Source: Gonatopus flavifemur (lineage: Eukaryota > Arthropoda > Insecta > Hymenoptera > Dryinidae). Taken from it: a DNA stretch of 64,000 nt. The position numbers and the translations under genes are program-made. The stretch spans positions 32,728,001-32,792,000 of the forward strand of contig JAFFJZ010000001.1 of assembly GCA_018340375.1 (NCBI GenBank). The letters run 5' to 3'. Below, one piece after another: positions 1-11,903 of the stretch. Every line of letters begins with the position of its first letter. The first letter of the stretch is position 1. The notes beneath the pieces are model-generated. The model was not told where the DNA came from, did no database searches, and saw only the letters and a list, made by a program, of their open reading frames with translations.

Positions 1-1247
1 CTATAAAAATATGGAATAAACTGGAGACTTATCTGCTTGCTTGGTTTGCAATAAATATATATATACATATATATATACCCACACATACACACACGTTCAC
101 GGAAGTCTCACAATTTGACATTCAGCGTGAAAAGAATCCTGGAGCATCGAGTTGGAGAGTTTACGCTGGTTTCCGAAACAATCCTAGAAGTAAGATCCGA
201 AGCTTGCGGCGTTCTCGATTTCGTTATTGTTGTAAAGTGAAAAATGTATTTTCAATACATTTTTCCTCAAGAAGCTAAAATTACGATTCTTTGAAAATCT
301 AAGAGAGTGATTTTCTCGTAAAAATTTCTCTTATGCAGAAAAATATAGATTAATAACTACAAAATATCTTGAGGAAAACAGTTTGATTTGTTTTTTCGAA
401 TATATTAGACTGATTCCCACAGTAGGAGTTTGAGAATGAAAGAGTCTATCTAAATACGAGATAGTACAATAAATTCGGAAAATTGACGTGATTAAAGTAA
501 TCTCACATCAACATTTGAGTGGACAGGAGAAAAATGTTATTTCCCAAGCCGTGGTATAATTTTTTAGTTTCGCTTATGTGTATTTTATACAATACTTATA
601 TATGTACACGCCCATTCACACACCCACGTACATCCGTACATAACCATGTGAGTACACAAGAACGAAATAGTCCACCGACGAATTCGATAATTTACGAGCT
701 TTTGTGGCCAACGCAAGGGCGTTGACGGTATTCGAAACAGAGGGACGTCATTGCAGAGTGGGCAGCAGAGGGATGAGAAGAGGGAAGCATTCGAAACGGT
801 GGTACGGTCATTTTGATTCCCTGCAATGGTTGGTTCTGGATTAATCAAGAGCGTGGAGAAAGACCCTTGAAAATTCTCTAATACATTGAAATTTTATCAA
901 AGAAAAATCTCCGCGTAGGAAAAATTGAGACAACGAAAATGGATTTGATTTTCCGTCAACCAATATCCAATATGTTGGAGAGAATTTAACAAATATATTG
1001 TTACAAATTGTTGTGTACTCCACACGAGGTGGAATATTGAACACGGGAAATATGAGATACAACGTATTTGCATATATGAGTTAAATATTTGTTCAATACC
1101 ATTAAATGTCTCTTCCGAGCGCTGTAAGGTACACGATGAAATGTTATGCAATGAAAATTCATTCGAATAGTATTAGTAGCGACGGTGATAGCAGGAATAA
1201 GGGGATTTATCAACGAATTCTAGTATTGTTTTCAATAACTTCGAGTA
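1..1247. other. Unassigned AT-rich DNA
   Basis: No gene, RNA or clear mobile element was seen. Short open frames occur on both strands, but they overlap one another, lack recognisable domains and are not flanked by convincing splice sites. A short TA/TATA-type dinucleotide tract lies near the left edge. Confidence 0.5.
53..78. repeat. (TA)n microsatellite, slightly interrupted
   Basis: Alternating T and A with one C interruption, followed by a short CA-rich run. An ordinary simple repeat. Confidence 0.85.
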
Positions 1248-1490
1248 CACGGAGAGAAGTATACGGTAACGGTTACTATGAAGAATAGTAATTTGGTGAT
1301 AGATATTTCAAAATTGTAATAAGTGCCATGTGAAATCGAATTGAGTACGATAAACTGTTTACGTTGCCATGGAAACCATAGATTAACATCGTAATGATCA
1401 CCAAATCGCAAGCCATCATTCACTTCCTATTCTAAAGTCGCAATGAAAACTAAGGCAAATGGTAATCAATCCCATATACTTTTCTCCGAG
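1248..1490. mobile_element. Faint, degraded fold-back element
   Basis: The left end reads TA then CACGGAGAGAAGTATACGG. The right end, read on the minus strand, gives a similar CGGAGAAAAGTATATGG. These ends belong to the CACGGAGAAA type seen in clearer elements elsewhere in the window. Interior pairing is weak (a block around ATTTGGTGAT pairs), so this is probably an old, diverged copy; chance similarity is the alternative. Confidence 0.35.
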
Positions 1491-4107
1491 TGGGATTAAT
1501 AACTACAACGACACTCTGGATTTCTTTATTTCTCATTATCTCTGTAATTTCGAGGGACTTTGCAGATCTGTAGTTCAAGCGACGTGGATATAAGGACTTT
1601 GCCAATTGTTCCACGTTCATTAACAAGGGAGAAATAATGAAGAGAAATAAATGCATGAATTGCTGCTTCTTTTATCCGCTGTACTTGGAGATTGAAGATT
1701 CCTTTCCCGTATTTCTTGACATCGAAAGGGCGGATATTTGAACAGTTCTCAATTATATGATTCACATCTTAATCAAATGGCTAACCTTTTGACGTGCGGA
1801 ATTCAATTTTTCAAGTGAAACAAGTGACAGAAAGTCTCCATTGTTTAGATAGTCCGTGTTATCCTGAAAATGATTGTAAAAGAAGAAACATCAATGAAAA
1901 CAAGATACACTTCGTGTGTTTTGGGTACACTCAAAGTAAAGAAAAATTACCAAGAAAAGGGGAAAAGATCGACATCAAAAGTGTATCGAGTTGGGAATTT
2001 AAAAAGGAACTAAAAAATTCTTTTCATTGGTCGATCCGTAAACAAAGTCCGCGCAGATTGCACCTCGTTTTGCCTAGAGAATATACCGCATAGATTCACA
2101 ATGTATGGTATTATACGTACATTATGTAGGAGTTGCAGTCTGCTCCTGCCACCGTTGCTGCATTTTCCAACGTAGACTGCGGCCGAAAGTGGGGGTCAAG
2201 AGAAAAAACAAAGAACACCAAACGAGGAAGAGGAAGAAAGAAAGAAAGACGCGAAGAAAAAGGGAACTCAGGATGAAAATGTAAAGAGCGTGGAATGTAA
2301 AGACTGCGAGCTCAGGAGCTTTTGTTCTGCAGCCTCGTTTTTACTTCCACCCTCGTCTGGGTTGCCCCTGTCGACGTCAAAATTTCGACGACGGCACGGA
2401 CGAAAGAAAATTCATGGACTTAATGGTCTCGTTTATTATTTCTTACATCTCCGAACTGAAGTGTGTGTTCTCATCCCTCGCAAGGGGAATGCAGTCGAAA
2501 AGTCAGCTACTCTCTGTAATAAGAGTCTACGAGAGTCCAATTTTTTCTGTTCTTTCTTTTTATCGTTTCCACGTCTCATCGTATGATATGCCCAATAGAA
2601 AATTTTCCTGCGCCCTATCTACTCATATCTTTCATAAATTTGAATATTTTCATACGAAAAAAGGTGAAGACAGCAAAAGAATCGTCTAAGTATTCTCCAA
2701 TAACTATCTCGATATGTAGAATAAAAAAAAAGGATTTGTACCCCAGGCGCAGGCATCGTTGGCCCTGATCTAGTTACTGAATCGTCAGAATTCTTCAATT
2801 TTTGAATAAAACGATCTATGAACATCATCCGTATGATCGGTTCAAACTCATATCACCAAGGTAATTAGAGGACTTATTTAAACGCGTCGATGAAATCAAA
2901 AGAGAAAAAAACAGATCGAACTTCAGAACACTCTTTAAGCGGTTTTGAGTAATGAACATATTTTCGCAAAACAAAGAAAAGAAAAACCTGGAGAGAACGC
3001 ACGCACGCGTTCGACTAATTCGCTCGATTCGTTTCTTCGCTCGATCGACCTTGATTTTGTACAAAAAAGAAAAAGGAACGGTTCCACCATTTTATCATCA
3101 GGAAGAGAATGATCGGAACGAGACCAAGGGATCGGGGATGGGTAAGAAAATACGGCAGTGCGTTTGAATTCATGGCGCTCGTAAATATGCTAATATCTCG
3201 TGACCAACACCATCGCTATTTCTACCCCTACTACCGCTACTTTTACTATCACAACCACCATTCTTTCTCTCTTTTTTTCCTCACTCAATCGTACAGTGAG
3301 GTAGCTGATTTATAAAGATCAAAACACTCTTCTTTCAACACGAGATAAAAGCACCACTCGAATCTCGTCGTCTTTAAAAAGTCTCCTCCACTCTTACACC
3401 ACATAATCAATAATAATTTTTTTCAACCCCAACTCATTTACTAAAATCTCCTCTCTCTTTTCTTTTTTTCTCTCCTTTCGATGAATGAGAATTGAATATA
3501 GTGCGTGTTACAATTTACTTTACGGTTATACGGGATATCGAATTATGGAACCAAAGCGGTGTGAAATGATGTAATTTATGGAAATTATTAAATTATTCGG
3601 TTCTTTTGAAACACGGAATATCTGCTTTCAATATTTGAGGATTTTCAAATAATTCGGCATGAAACGATTGAAGAGTGATCCCAAATCTGGTTTTTCAAGA
3701 AGTCAATTATTGAGAGTTGTAGAACCATGGCTTATTAGCCAAATTCCGCAAGGTTAGTCACCTTCAGAATGAAATCATTCTTCTATTGTGAACTTTTTTA
3801 TACAAACAAAAGCACTCAATGGGTCTGGATGGATTCTGTCGAGCCTACATATATTTTTTATTGCACCTCACGGATTTCATCCCAAACCTATTCGGAACCA
3901 AAGTCCCAGAAGTAATTTCATACACGTAATTCGATTTCTTCTGTGTGAAAATGAATTGACATGAACTTGGAACAATTTATATTTGCTGATTGTGAAATAT
4001 TATAAACCTGAATTACCGTATTCAAACATTTTGGGTATAATATAAGTAGATAAAAGACGTAGAACAAACATTGACAACATCAATAACAAAATATAAATTA
4101 TTCGAAC
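1491..4107. other. Unassigned AT-rich DNA
   Basis: No supported gene. The segment near 2200-2500 is less AT-rich and has open frames on the plus strand, but they show no known motif and are not bounded by good splice sites. A pyrimidine-rich stretch lies near 3420-3480. Confidence 0.45.
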
Positions 4108-4836
4108 CATTTTCATCAGGTACCATTATTCTTCAAAATAAGGTGATTTTCTTGAATTTTTTTTTCATGGAAGGAAGTCAATAAAGGAATTGAGGGTTTT
4201 CCACACTCGTTAATTGAGTATTCGAGTACATGAAAGAATTTTTTTCAGTAATAAATAATGCCATGGGAATTGTTGATACGTGTTGAAACATGACCACCTA
4301 AAAAAACAAAGATCGATCGGGCGCCACTGTAACACTTACATAAATTATCAGAAATCAAAAATCCAAAAATTTGTATGGAATATAGTATATCATATTTGTT
4401 GGAGATTTCACCAATAAAACCAATGAAAAGTCCAAAATTGAAAAAATGACAGACATGCAAACTTTTGGTAGTGCTTTTTCACCGTTTTTTCGCTCTTTGA
4501 GTGCTATAAAAAGAAAAAAAAAGGCGAATGTCATCTCCATTCAGGTTCATCCTGCAATAAATTCAATCAGATTCAAAATTAGAAAAAAAAAAGAGCGATC
4601 CGTTCAGTAGTTTTTGAGATATCGTGCAGCAAAACTTGAAAAACATGGTTTCAAAAGAAACGCCTTTAAAGTTTCGGAATACGAATCCTTTAACTTGAGA
4701 AAATTTTTTTCATGTACTTCAAGACCCATTCAATGAGTTTCAAAAAACTCGAGTTTCTAATTCATTCCTTTTCTAAAACAGAAATTCAAGAAAATCACCT
4801 TATTTCGGTATTTGTTTGATGAGAATCTCCCCTTAA
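4108..4836. mobile_element. TTAA-type non-autonomous element, copy 1
   Basis: Closely similar to the elements at 26537-27254 and 35814-36523 over about 700 bp. Near the left it carries AAAATAAGGTGATTTTCTTG; near the right comes the inverted counterpart, then CTCCCCTTAA. The extreme left end is degraded. Only short shadow frames occur, so it encodes no transposase. The shared interior shows a dispersed family; the TTAA at the end suggests a TTAA target as for piggyBac-like transposons, but the GGGGAG start is not the usual piggyBac start. Confidence 0.75.
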
Positions 4837-5597
4837 AAGTTTGAACAATAACAAACAGCATCTCTTCACTCTTAACCTATATTTAATTTATATTGAATTT
4901 AAAATCACAAACAGTATAATATCAACATACTTTGAATGCAGCCTCATCATTTTATCTGAAATTACAACACATTTAGTTTATCAATTGTTCTCCTCGAATA
5001 ACCGATCTTCCAACATTAAAATACCAGGCAAAAGTTTATACAACTTCCCACGGCTTTCCTCAAAATGTTTCATCGTTCTTCTTGGAGCTGTATTTCTCAT
5101 CCTGTATGTAAATATTGGATCTTAGGATTCACTCTGCAAGATTTTGGATATTGCTTGTAGAAGGTTTTTGATGCTCCTTCCTCGAGTGAAAAGCAGATAC
5201 CGGGACGCGGATTCTCTTATTTCATTACGGGATCAAGTTAAACTCGTTAAGAACTATTTAGATTCCCTTCCTCAAAGTGACGATGAGATTTCAATTTTTT
5301 TTCCTCTATTGAAGAAGTTGTAGTAAATTTCATAGATTACCCTTAGTCCGAGATAATTATGTGCTTTGAAAAAGAATGATGAAGTTGGGAGAATGTGTCA
5401 AAGGGATCGAGGAAGAAAGGGCAAGTAAGTCATTGCGGACAACGATTAAGCGACTGATATGAGACCTTGAGAATGTAATTAAGAGTGTCGAATCGACGAA
5501 GTGAGATTCAGGATGAGAAAGAATATTGGATATTCCATTTTTTTCGATCGAAGCATGAAGATTCTATGTTGAATGAATATGATTATTCTGGCTACCG
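4837..5597. other. Unassigned AT-rich spacer
   Basis: Between two mobile elements. No gene or repeat recognised. Confidence 0.4.
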
Positions 5598-5675
5598 TAC
5601 ACGGAGAAAAATTGTCTATTATAAATTACTACACTCGCTAGTATATTGCGGATATACTTGCATTTTGAAGTTATA

Positions 5676-5781
5676 TACCAAACATTCTCTTCAAAAGTAC
5701 CAGACTTTCTGGGAGTTAATGGTAGGATAATAACATTTTATAATAGAAAGTCTGATGCTTTTGATGAGAATGTTTGGTATA
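5676..5781. mobile_element. Small hairpin element nested in the fold-back
   Basis: Forms a single stem: TACCAAACATTCTC at the left pairs with GAGAATGTTTGGTA at the right, and CAGACTTTCT pairs with AGAAAGTCTG further in. It separates the two halves of the outer element's arm and is bordered by TA on both sides, as expected of an insertion. Confidence 0.6.
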
Positions 5782-5783
5782 TA

Positions 5784-6133
5784 CACGGAGAAAAAGGAAT
5801 TCGCTGTGGCAGCGAAATCTACTTTTCCTGGGTTCCTTTTGCCAGAGCAGCAAATTTTTTGCTGTGACAGCAATCTTGTTAGCTGCGACAGCGAATTTTT
5901 AGCTGTGGCAGCGAAAAACGTTTGCTATCCCAGCGAAATTTTTTTGCTATTCTGTATATAATACTGAAAATTTTCTGGCGGAGCGAACATTTTTTGCTGC
6001 CAGAGCTAAAAAATTGCTGTCGTAGCTGACACGATTGCTGTTATAGCAAATTTTCAGCTAGGTCAGCAAAAAATTTTGCTATTCTATATATAATACCTCG
6101 ATTTGCTGCGTCAGCAAATTTTTTCTCTCCGTG
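5784..6133. mobile_element. GCTGTGACAGC-word fold-back element, best copy
   Basis: TA (5782-5783 and 6134-6135) flanks ends reading CACGGAGAAAAAGG and TTTTTTCTCTCCGTG. The body is made almost entirely of diverged copies of one self-complementary word around TTTGCTGTGACAGCAAA, in both senses, plus two TTGCTATTCT(G/A)TATATAATAC blocks. No reading frame of note. Related copies or fragments lie at 23977-25122, 40205-40545, 45655-45712 and 60549-61174. Confidence 0.8.
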
Positions 6134-6235
6134 TAACCTCGAAATGCAAGTATATCCTCAATATACTAGCGAGTCTAGTAATTTATAACAGATAATTTTT
6201 CTCAGTGTAGATATTACGTGTGATTTAGGCATCAC

Positions 6236-6829
6236 ATGTGTCTCTATAAACTAACTTTTGTTCCTCATTACTGTAACACTGTCAATACAGCTATGCGGCA
6301 GCTTGGATTTTTGAAGAGGCTATGTAAGAATTTCAGGAAACCTTCAACGTTACTTACATTATACAATACTCTTGTCAGACCTCGTCTAGAGTATGCCTCT
6401 CCAATCTGGTCTCCTTATCAAGCTGAATATCGGATTTCGATGGAGAGTGTACAGCATAGATTCTTGCGTTTCTAATCGTATGAGAATAATCCCATGCCCA
6501 TTACATGCCATGGTTATGGACCAATAATGGAATCATTCAACATGAGCACCCTTGAAACTCGTAGGATGATTAATGATATGTTATTCATTTTTTAGATCAT
6601 TGATTGCCAGATCATTTGTCCTGAATTACTATCTTTGCTCAATTTTAATGTTCCGTCTAGGGCTCTTAGGAAGCCAATATTATTTAACACATCTAGATTC
6701 ATTCAGACTGATCCGATTAGCCGTATTTGTAATCTTATTAATGGATATTGTGATGAAGTTGATTTTTTTTCTGGATCAGTTTCGCGTTTCCGGAATGCTG
6801 TATTGTGTGTGTATTCGTTGAATGAATAG
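6236..6829 (+). pseudogene. LINE reverse-transcriptase C-terminal remnant
   Basis: The 5' part translates to a peptide containing LGFLKRLCKNF and LYNTLVRPRLEYASPIWSPY, then a VQHRFLRF block. This is the conserved region just after the polymerase domain in CR1/Jockey/I-type non-LTR retrotransposons. After stops and frame changes, a second block carries the family-typical PELLSLLNFNVPSRALR and a final ISRICNLINGYCDEVDFF. Only this tail survives; the endonuclease and catalytic polymerase motifs are absent, as expected of a 5'-truncated insertion. Broken by at least one stop at 6473 and a frame change. Confidence 0.85.
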
Positions 6830-6857
6830 TTTATTGTATCCTATTGCTCGTTGAAGC
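6240..6857 (+). mobile_element. 5'-truncated LINE insertion, upstream part
   Basis: Carries the reverse-transcriptase tail and the start of the 3' untranslated region. It stops abruptly at a hAT-like element and resumes at 9398 with the target sequence GTTGAAGC repeated, so 6240-6857 and 9398-9520 were once contiguous. The left boundary is approximate, placed just after the upstream fold-back. Confidence 0.8.
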
Positions 6858-7479
6858 CAGTGTCGGACTGGCCCGCCCGGCTACCCGGCGATCGCCGGGG
6901 GCCCTTCGCTCTTGGGGGCCCGTGGAAAAATGATGAATTTCATAAAATATTTTACAGAGAAAGGGATAAATTTTCAATAATCACAAATTGTGCAAACTTT
7001 AATACTATGATAGTATGATGTCCTTTAACTTCTTATTGAGTTTGCAAAATCTGCATCAATTTCGGTAGCGACCACAATTCAATAATATCTTCTATAAGTT
7101 CCTTACAATTTTACACTTCACTATGGTATGTATTCATGTAATTATACATGATGAATCATTTGAAGCCAAGGAAATAGTTTCTGTGGATCATTACAATCGT
7201 AGGGATATTACGAAAATTTATACAAAATTCGGTATTGAATTTTGTAACAAACAGTACCACTAAATTTCATACAGGCAAAAAAATTACTTGTCATATTCAC
7301 CACAATTTGCAATGAAATTTGGGATTTGGACAATTTTGGAGTATACTTTACTGCAATTGCCATCAAATCTACTCCAATTTAGTTGGAATTACCACAATTT
7401 GTTCTGAAAGATAACACAATTTTGTCCCTGTCCCGGAATTTTTTTCCGTGTAGTTAGAGAGATACTGAATGTTTTGTTG

Positions 7480-7765
7480 TATCGCACAAAAAGAAAATAA
7501 TCAGTCATTATTTGGTTAACTAACAATTAGCAATCTGGGCTACTTTTCAGCTGTCGCAGCTACTCACTTAGCGTTAAAAGCAAGAAATGTAGCTTCCACA
7601 GCAAAAATTTCATATCTATCAGAAAACCTATGCAGTCACAGCTACGATTTTTTACTGTAGTAACTAAGAAATAGCTGTAGGTGTAATTATTTTAGCTATA
7701 GCAATGAAAACAAGAGAGCTGAAAAAGTGAGTAGCTGCCACAGCCATTTAATTTCTTTGCGTTCG
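7480..7765. mobile_element. AGCTGTCGCAGCTA-word element, fragment inside the hAT
   Basis: Shares order and wording with the copies at 17566-18460 and 41836-42090: CATTATTTGG, an AGCTGTCGCAGCTA block, GCAAGAAATGTAGCT, then AATTATTTTAGCTATAGCA and AGTAGCTGCCACAGCC. The inverted-repeat words are degenerate forms of AGCTGYNRCAGCT. No coding sequence. Confidence 0.6.
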
Positions 7766-8487
7766 TTTTTGCGAATACATTTCCATAAGTGACTTTGCAT
7801 TCAAAAGTTTCCAATAGAATTAAAATTTCAGATAGAATAACATTTTTTGGGATTAAAATAACCTAATGAAAAATTGCTGGGATTTCCCATCAATTTGTAA
7901 TCTCATGTCTAATATATCCCCCATTTGATCACAAAAATCAGTCATTCTTGCTGATAAATTTCTCTCAGTGTATGCAACACAATGAGAACGATCTGAAAAC
8001 TATGTTATTCTTGAATGAAACCGGTGTTCCTTAAGTGTGCTGATTGCGTTACATAAGACGTTTTAGAAATCTATCAGGTATTTTCGAAAAAGTCTTACTT
8101 GCAAGATACCCGGGTGAAAATGGTGTGTTTAGAACGACACGAAAGGGTAACCAAAACAGTGTTCAAGTGTGAAAAGAGCGGTAATTGAAACGTTTTAATG
8201 CCTCATTTGTTCCAACATGCGCAAAAAAATCGAAATTTTGGTAACTGCAAAGTTACTTGGAAGCGCCTGGTGAGGCTTAGAGAATGCTAGAGCTTAGGCC
8301 ATTCTCATGGATCGACCTTTTTCGTTGGAAAAATTTTTGAATTTCATACACAAAATTGAAAAGCAATTGTTACACGCATTTGCATATCATGACAAATTTC
8401 ATCAGAATTTGGATCAAATTTAATGTAAAAATCATTCCAAAGTTATAATCATGGAATCTATGACCAGGATTAAACTTTAGATAAAGG

Positions 8488-8773
8488 CCCAGACAACACA
8501 CGAAGAATTCTTTTTCCAAAACAGGAATAGAATTCTTCAAAAATTCTTTTCGAGCTAATGAATTCATATGAGGTTCAGCAAGAATTCAATGTTTTGGACA
8601 TTAAAGAGTTCTTTGAGAGTACTGGAATAATACTTTCGGTATTCTCAAAGAACTTGTTAATGTCCTAAACATTGAACTCTTCTAGAACTCCATAGGAATT
8701 CATTAGCTGGAAAAGAGTTCTTGAAAAATTCTATTTCTGTTCTTGAAAAAGAATTCTTCGTGTGCTATCTGGG
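8488..8773. mobile_element. CCCAGA-type palindromic element, AAGAATTCTT word
   Basis: Nearly fully palindromic. The left reads CCCAGACAACACACGAAG and the right, on the minus strand, CCCAGATAGCACACGAAG; pairing continues through GAATTCTTTTTCC, AGCTAATGAATTC and TCTTTGAGAGTACT toward the centre near 8630. The body iterates AAGAATTCTT-like words. A second copy lies at 56953-57224 with the same order of blocks. No coding capacity. Confidence 0.85.
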
Positions 8774-9397
8774 AGTTTCAGTCGTTTATTGATTTCCTGG
8801 TGGGTATAAGAAGATGTGAAAAGTAATAACCTCTAACTGACGAAAATTCTTTACAATTCCGTTCCTCAACATCTAAAAACCATGAGGTACCCCACATTGA
8901 TGTTTAGAGCACAATCTTATACAAAAAAAATGAGTAATTGGTTGGAACAAGTGAACAAAATAGGCACCTATGCGCTTGTCAAAAATAATTATCATTTCAA
9001 CCAACTGGTTAGTTGTTTAAACAACTGTGCATGTTGTTTTTCTGACCCACATATGAATCAAAACAACTATCCAGTTAGTTGGAATAATAATTCACCTCAT
9101 ATACTGAGGACCCAATTTCTTAGACTAACAGAAAATTTTCTTTGCCTTCATTGTAATAAATCGTTTTTTCAATGGAAAAAAACTTCAGTTCAATGGAAAA
9201 AATTATAACAAATATATTCTTCCTTGAATTCGAATTCAATGAAATGAATCATTGAAATTAAAATGAATCACAGGCATTTGTAATCAGTATGATTCTCTCC
9301 CTTTTTTTTTTGAAAGTCCACAATTATTCCATCCCCTTTATAGGAGCCCCGGCACGGTCATCCGCCGGGGGCCCTGGAATGAGCCGGTCCGACACTG

Positions 9398-9520
9398 GTT
9401 GAAGCTTATTGTTTAATTAATAGTTTATTGTTTCACATTGTTGAATCTGCCATTAACTAGTTCGTAAGTAAATGTATCTAAAGGGCACACATCCGTATAA
9501 ATAAATAAATAAATAAATGA
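9398..9520 (+). mobile_element. LINE 3' end with ATAA tail
   Basis: Resumes the LINE interrupted at 6857 and ends in an (ATAA)n tail at about 9497-9519. Short tandem tails replacing poly(A) are typical of CR1/Jockey/I-like elements, which agrees with the upstream protein remnant. Confidence 0.8.
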
Positions 9521-11903
9521 TCACGATACTTTTTTTCAGAGGAAAAATTGACTGAAAAATGGTTTTACAAATCATTATCGAAGTATCCATTTCTCATTCT
9601 CATGTATTTGTGTATTTCGCATAAACATAGCTTTATTAACATTTCAAAAAGTGTCACACGAGATTTCTTGCCAGTCAATATTAACCTTACTCTATCCAAA
9701 TCAAGATTGATTAAATATACAAATAAACTCTTCTCTCAGCGTACAAGCGTGATGAATTAATATATAACTCGCTTAACGATACATATCGCTTTTCTGTGAC
9801 ACTTCGAATGTTGATAGATAAATCACTTGGAGTCTACATAAATAGATCAACTATTCACCGTTAGAAGATTTGTGTATTCAATGGATGCTCCGCAACCCAG
9901 CTCAGAGTACCCATGTTTCGTACAATATTCAGCGTCAAACTATCGTCATTTCCTCTTTCGCTCTTCCCATGAGGAGGAATGTTTGGAACGGAAAATCAGA
10001 AAGATTACGCGAGCTTTGGATTCAGGGAGAAAATATTTATATGTGTTTCGTTTTTGAAAGTGATTTCTTTAACGACATTTGTGAAATTAGTTCCCCTATC
10101 GTGGAAAGTTCTATACAAAAGTGTCTTGTATTTTTCTCCACGGTTGAGTATCAATGCCAAATATTCAATAGCGACCTTTCACAAGTCATGCACAAAGAGA
10201 CATTTTTGTGAAGAATAATATTTATCGAAGTAAAAGCAATTCGTCATCGATACCTAGTGCTATTTTAAGTGTGAATATGAAATCACCTTTCAGATAACCG
10301 TGACGCCCCCACGAATGGGGCGCAAGTCACCCCAAAAATCAAAGAACCACCATCGAATGTCCCTTCCAATACCAATTTCAACGCATATCTATGTACACAT
10401 CCCCTACACTATTTTCACGTATACAAATAAATCGAACAACAGAAAACATGATATACGAAGATTTATTCTTCGAGACAACAGAAATATTTTGTAACCCTCT
10501 TTTGGAATTCTCTGCATATCCCCATCTTTTTATCTGTTTTATATCTACTCTCCCGTCTGTGTCACTTAGATGTACGCGTTGTCCGACCACGGAATCGAGC
10601 GCTGACGAATTTTCCAAAGTTTCGTCAATAAATTTTCACGCTTCGTTCCGGATAACCGAACAGGGGCCGTACATACGTACACGCTCGCCGTTTCTACACT
10701 CGTACATAGGATTTACTACACGTACACACAGATTGCGCAGACGAATCGTTCTCTTGCTCTTCGTAGACCAAGTTTCCGAATAAAATTACAGTTAAGGGAA
10801 TTCGTTAACCGATAGCTCATGGTGTATACCTTCATAGTCGTCGTTCTCCACCTCATCCTCGTAAATGGCCAAAACTGGCCCTCGCTCTCCGGTTGGAAAT
10901 ATTGGTAGTGGTGGTGGTGGTGGTGTGGAACCTAAAACCACTTTTCCTCTCTCTCTTTTGCCGGTAGTTCCGGGGTTTGGCCACAACATTTGCATACGAA
11001 GACACGAAACCCGATTTGTTCTTTAGTTTTTTCCTTTATTTTGTTCTCTTTCTCATTATCCGAGTAACCAGCATAGAATTTTCTCTTATTATGATAACAG
11101 AGTGAGGGAATTTACGGTCTATCGGATAAAAAGCGTTGAAAAGCTGTCTACTTGCTGTACCGTTCCAACGAGAGTAAGGTTAAGACGATTATCGTCTGTT
11201 TTTTTTCTGTCAAATTCGTGCCATCGGTTCTCCGAGTATTGCGAGAGACAATATTTTTCATTGGTGAGCGCGAAGGGCAATTATTGGTTACCACTCCCTT
11301 TTTTCCGATAAAATGCTAATTAGGTTGAAGACGAAACTTGATTTTCCCCAGAAATTGGACAGGAACGTCCGAGAAAAGAAGTGGGAAGTGGAATTACTAT
11401 GTTTATTCTTGACGAATGGGGGACGAACCTCTTGACAATAATAATGACTACTTGTTTGCTTTTCGTAAAGTACAGTTTTGCATACACCAGAATTCTATTT
11501 TTGATCTTCTAAGTGAAAACAAAGGGGAGAATTAGAAATGAGGACATTTTTTTTCCATTTCAGGAAGTATTTCTCTTAAGTCATATTGAATCTTCCAAGA
11601 TTATATAACTTATATAAACACTATATTTTATATAATTATGAAAATTTGCCCACTTGAGAGGTAAAAAGTTGAATGAAATCTGCTTCACCGCAGAAAATTT
11701 TTCAATCATTTCATAATTTGTTGGAATATAAATTTTCAGTTAGCAAATTTTATAACATGACTTTATCACATTATTACAAAACTCCTCTAAGGCAGTACTT
11801 TTGTACAGAAAGAATATCGATGTTATTATGTTATTAGCATCGAAAATGTCTCTTCCATACAAAACAGAAGAATCAAGAATCTTCATTGGAGTACGAGGAT
11901 AGC
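9521..11903. other. Unassigned unique DNA
   Basis: No mobile element recognised. A plus-strand open stretch of about 70 codons follows an acceptor-like TTTTTTTCAG at 9531-9540, and another of 130 codons lies at 10391-10783. Neither has a recognisable domain or a matching donor, so I do not call them genes. The region near 10290-10800 is less AT-rich. Confidence 0.4.
10908..10924. repeat. (GGT)n microsatellite
   Basis: Short GTG/GGT trinucleotide run preceding GTGGAACC. A simple repeat. Confidence 0.8.

Larger units (their letters stand above)
5600..6207. mobile_element. TA-flanked fold-back element hosting two nested elements
   Basis: TA dinucleotides flank both ends (5598-5599 and 6208-6209). 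The left arm starts CACGGAGAAAAATTGTC and the right arm ends with its complement type, TTTTTCTCAGTG. The arms pair for about 75 bp through the TATACTTGCATTT / AAATGCAAGTATA block. The middle is occupied by a hairpin element and a second, word-repeat element, so the original element was only about 150 bp. No coding capacity. Confidence 0.75.
6858..9397. mobile_element. hAT-like non-autonomous transposon, 2540 bp
   Basis: Ends are inverted repeats: CAGTGTCGGACTGG at the left and the complement of CAGTGTCGGACCGG at the right, followed inward by CG-rich CCCGGCGATCGCC / CCGCCGGGGGCCC blocks. A perfect 8-bp target duplication GTTGAAGC lies at 6850-6857 and 9398-9405. Eight-base duplications and CAGNG-type ends are hAT hallmarks. 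I see no hAT transposase; the interior is AT-rich and holds later fold-back insertions. The exact join makes the call strong even without coding sequence. Confidence 0.88.

Noticed and set aside
5784..6133. CRISPR-like array from regularly recurring GCTGTGACAGC words
   Set aside because: The repeats are palindromic, diverged and irregularly spaced, occur in both senses, and lie between transposon-type ends in a eukaryotic context.
8882..9208. 108-codon frame within the hAT-like element as transposase
   Set aside because: None of the hAT motifs are present; the length is far below a transposase and the composition matches non-coding neighbours.
9541..9760. Open run after an acceptor-like TTTTTTTCAG as an exon
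   Set aside because: No donor or poly(A) context, no domain, and AT-rich codon content like the surroundings.
10391..10783. 130-codon plus-strand open frame
   Set aside because: No recognisable domain, overlaps a minus-strand open frame, and has no clear splice or promoter context. Kept only as part of the unassigned block.
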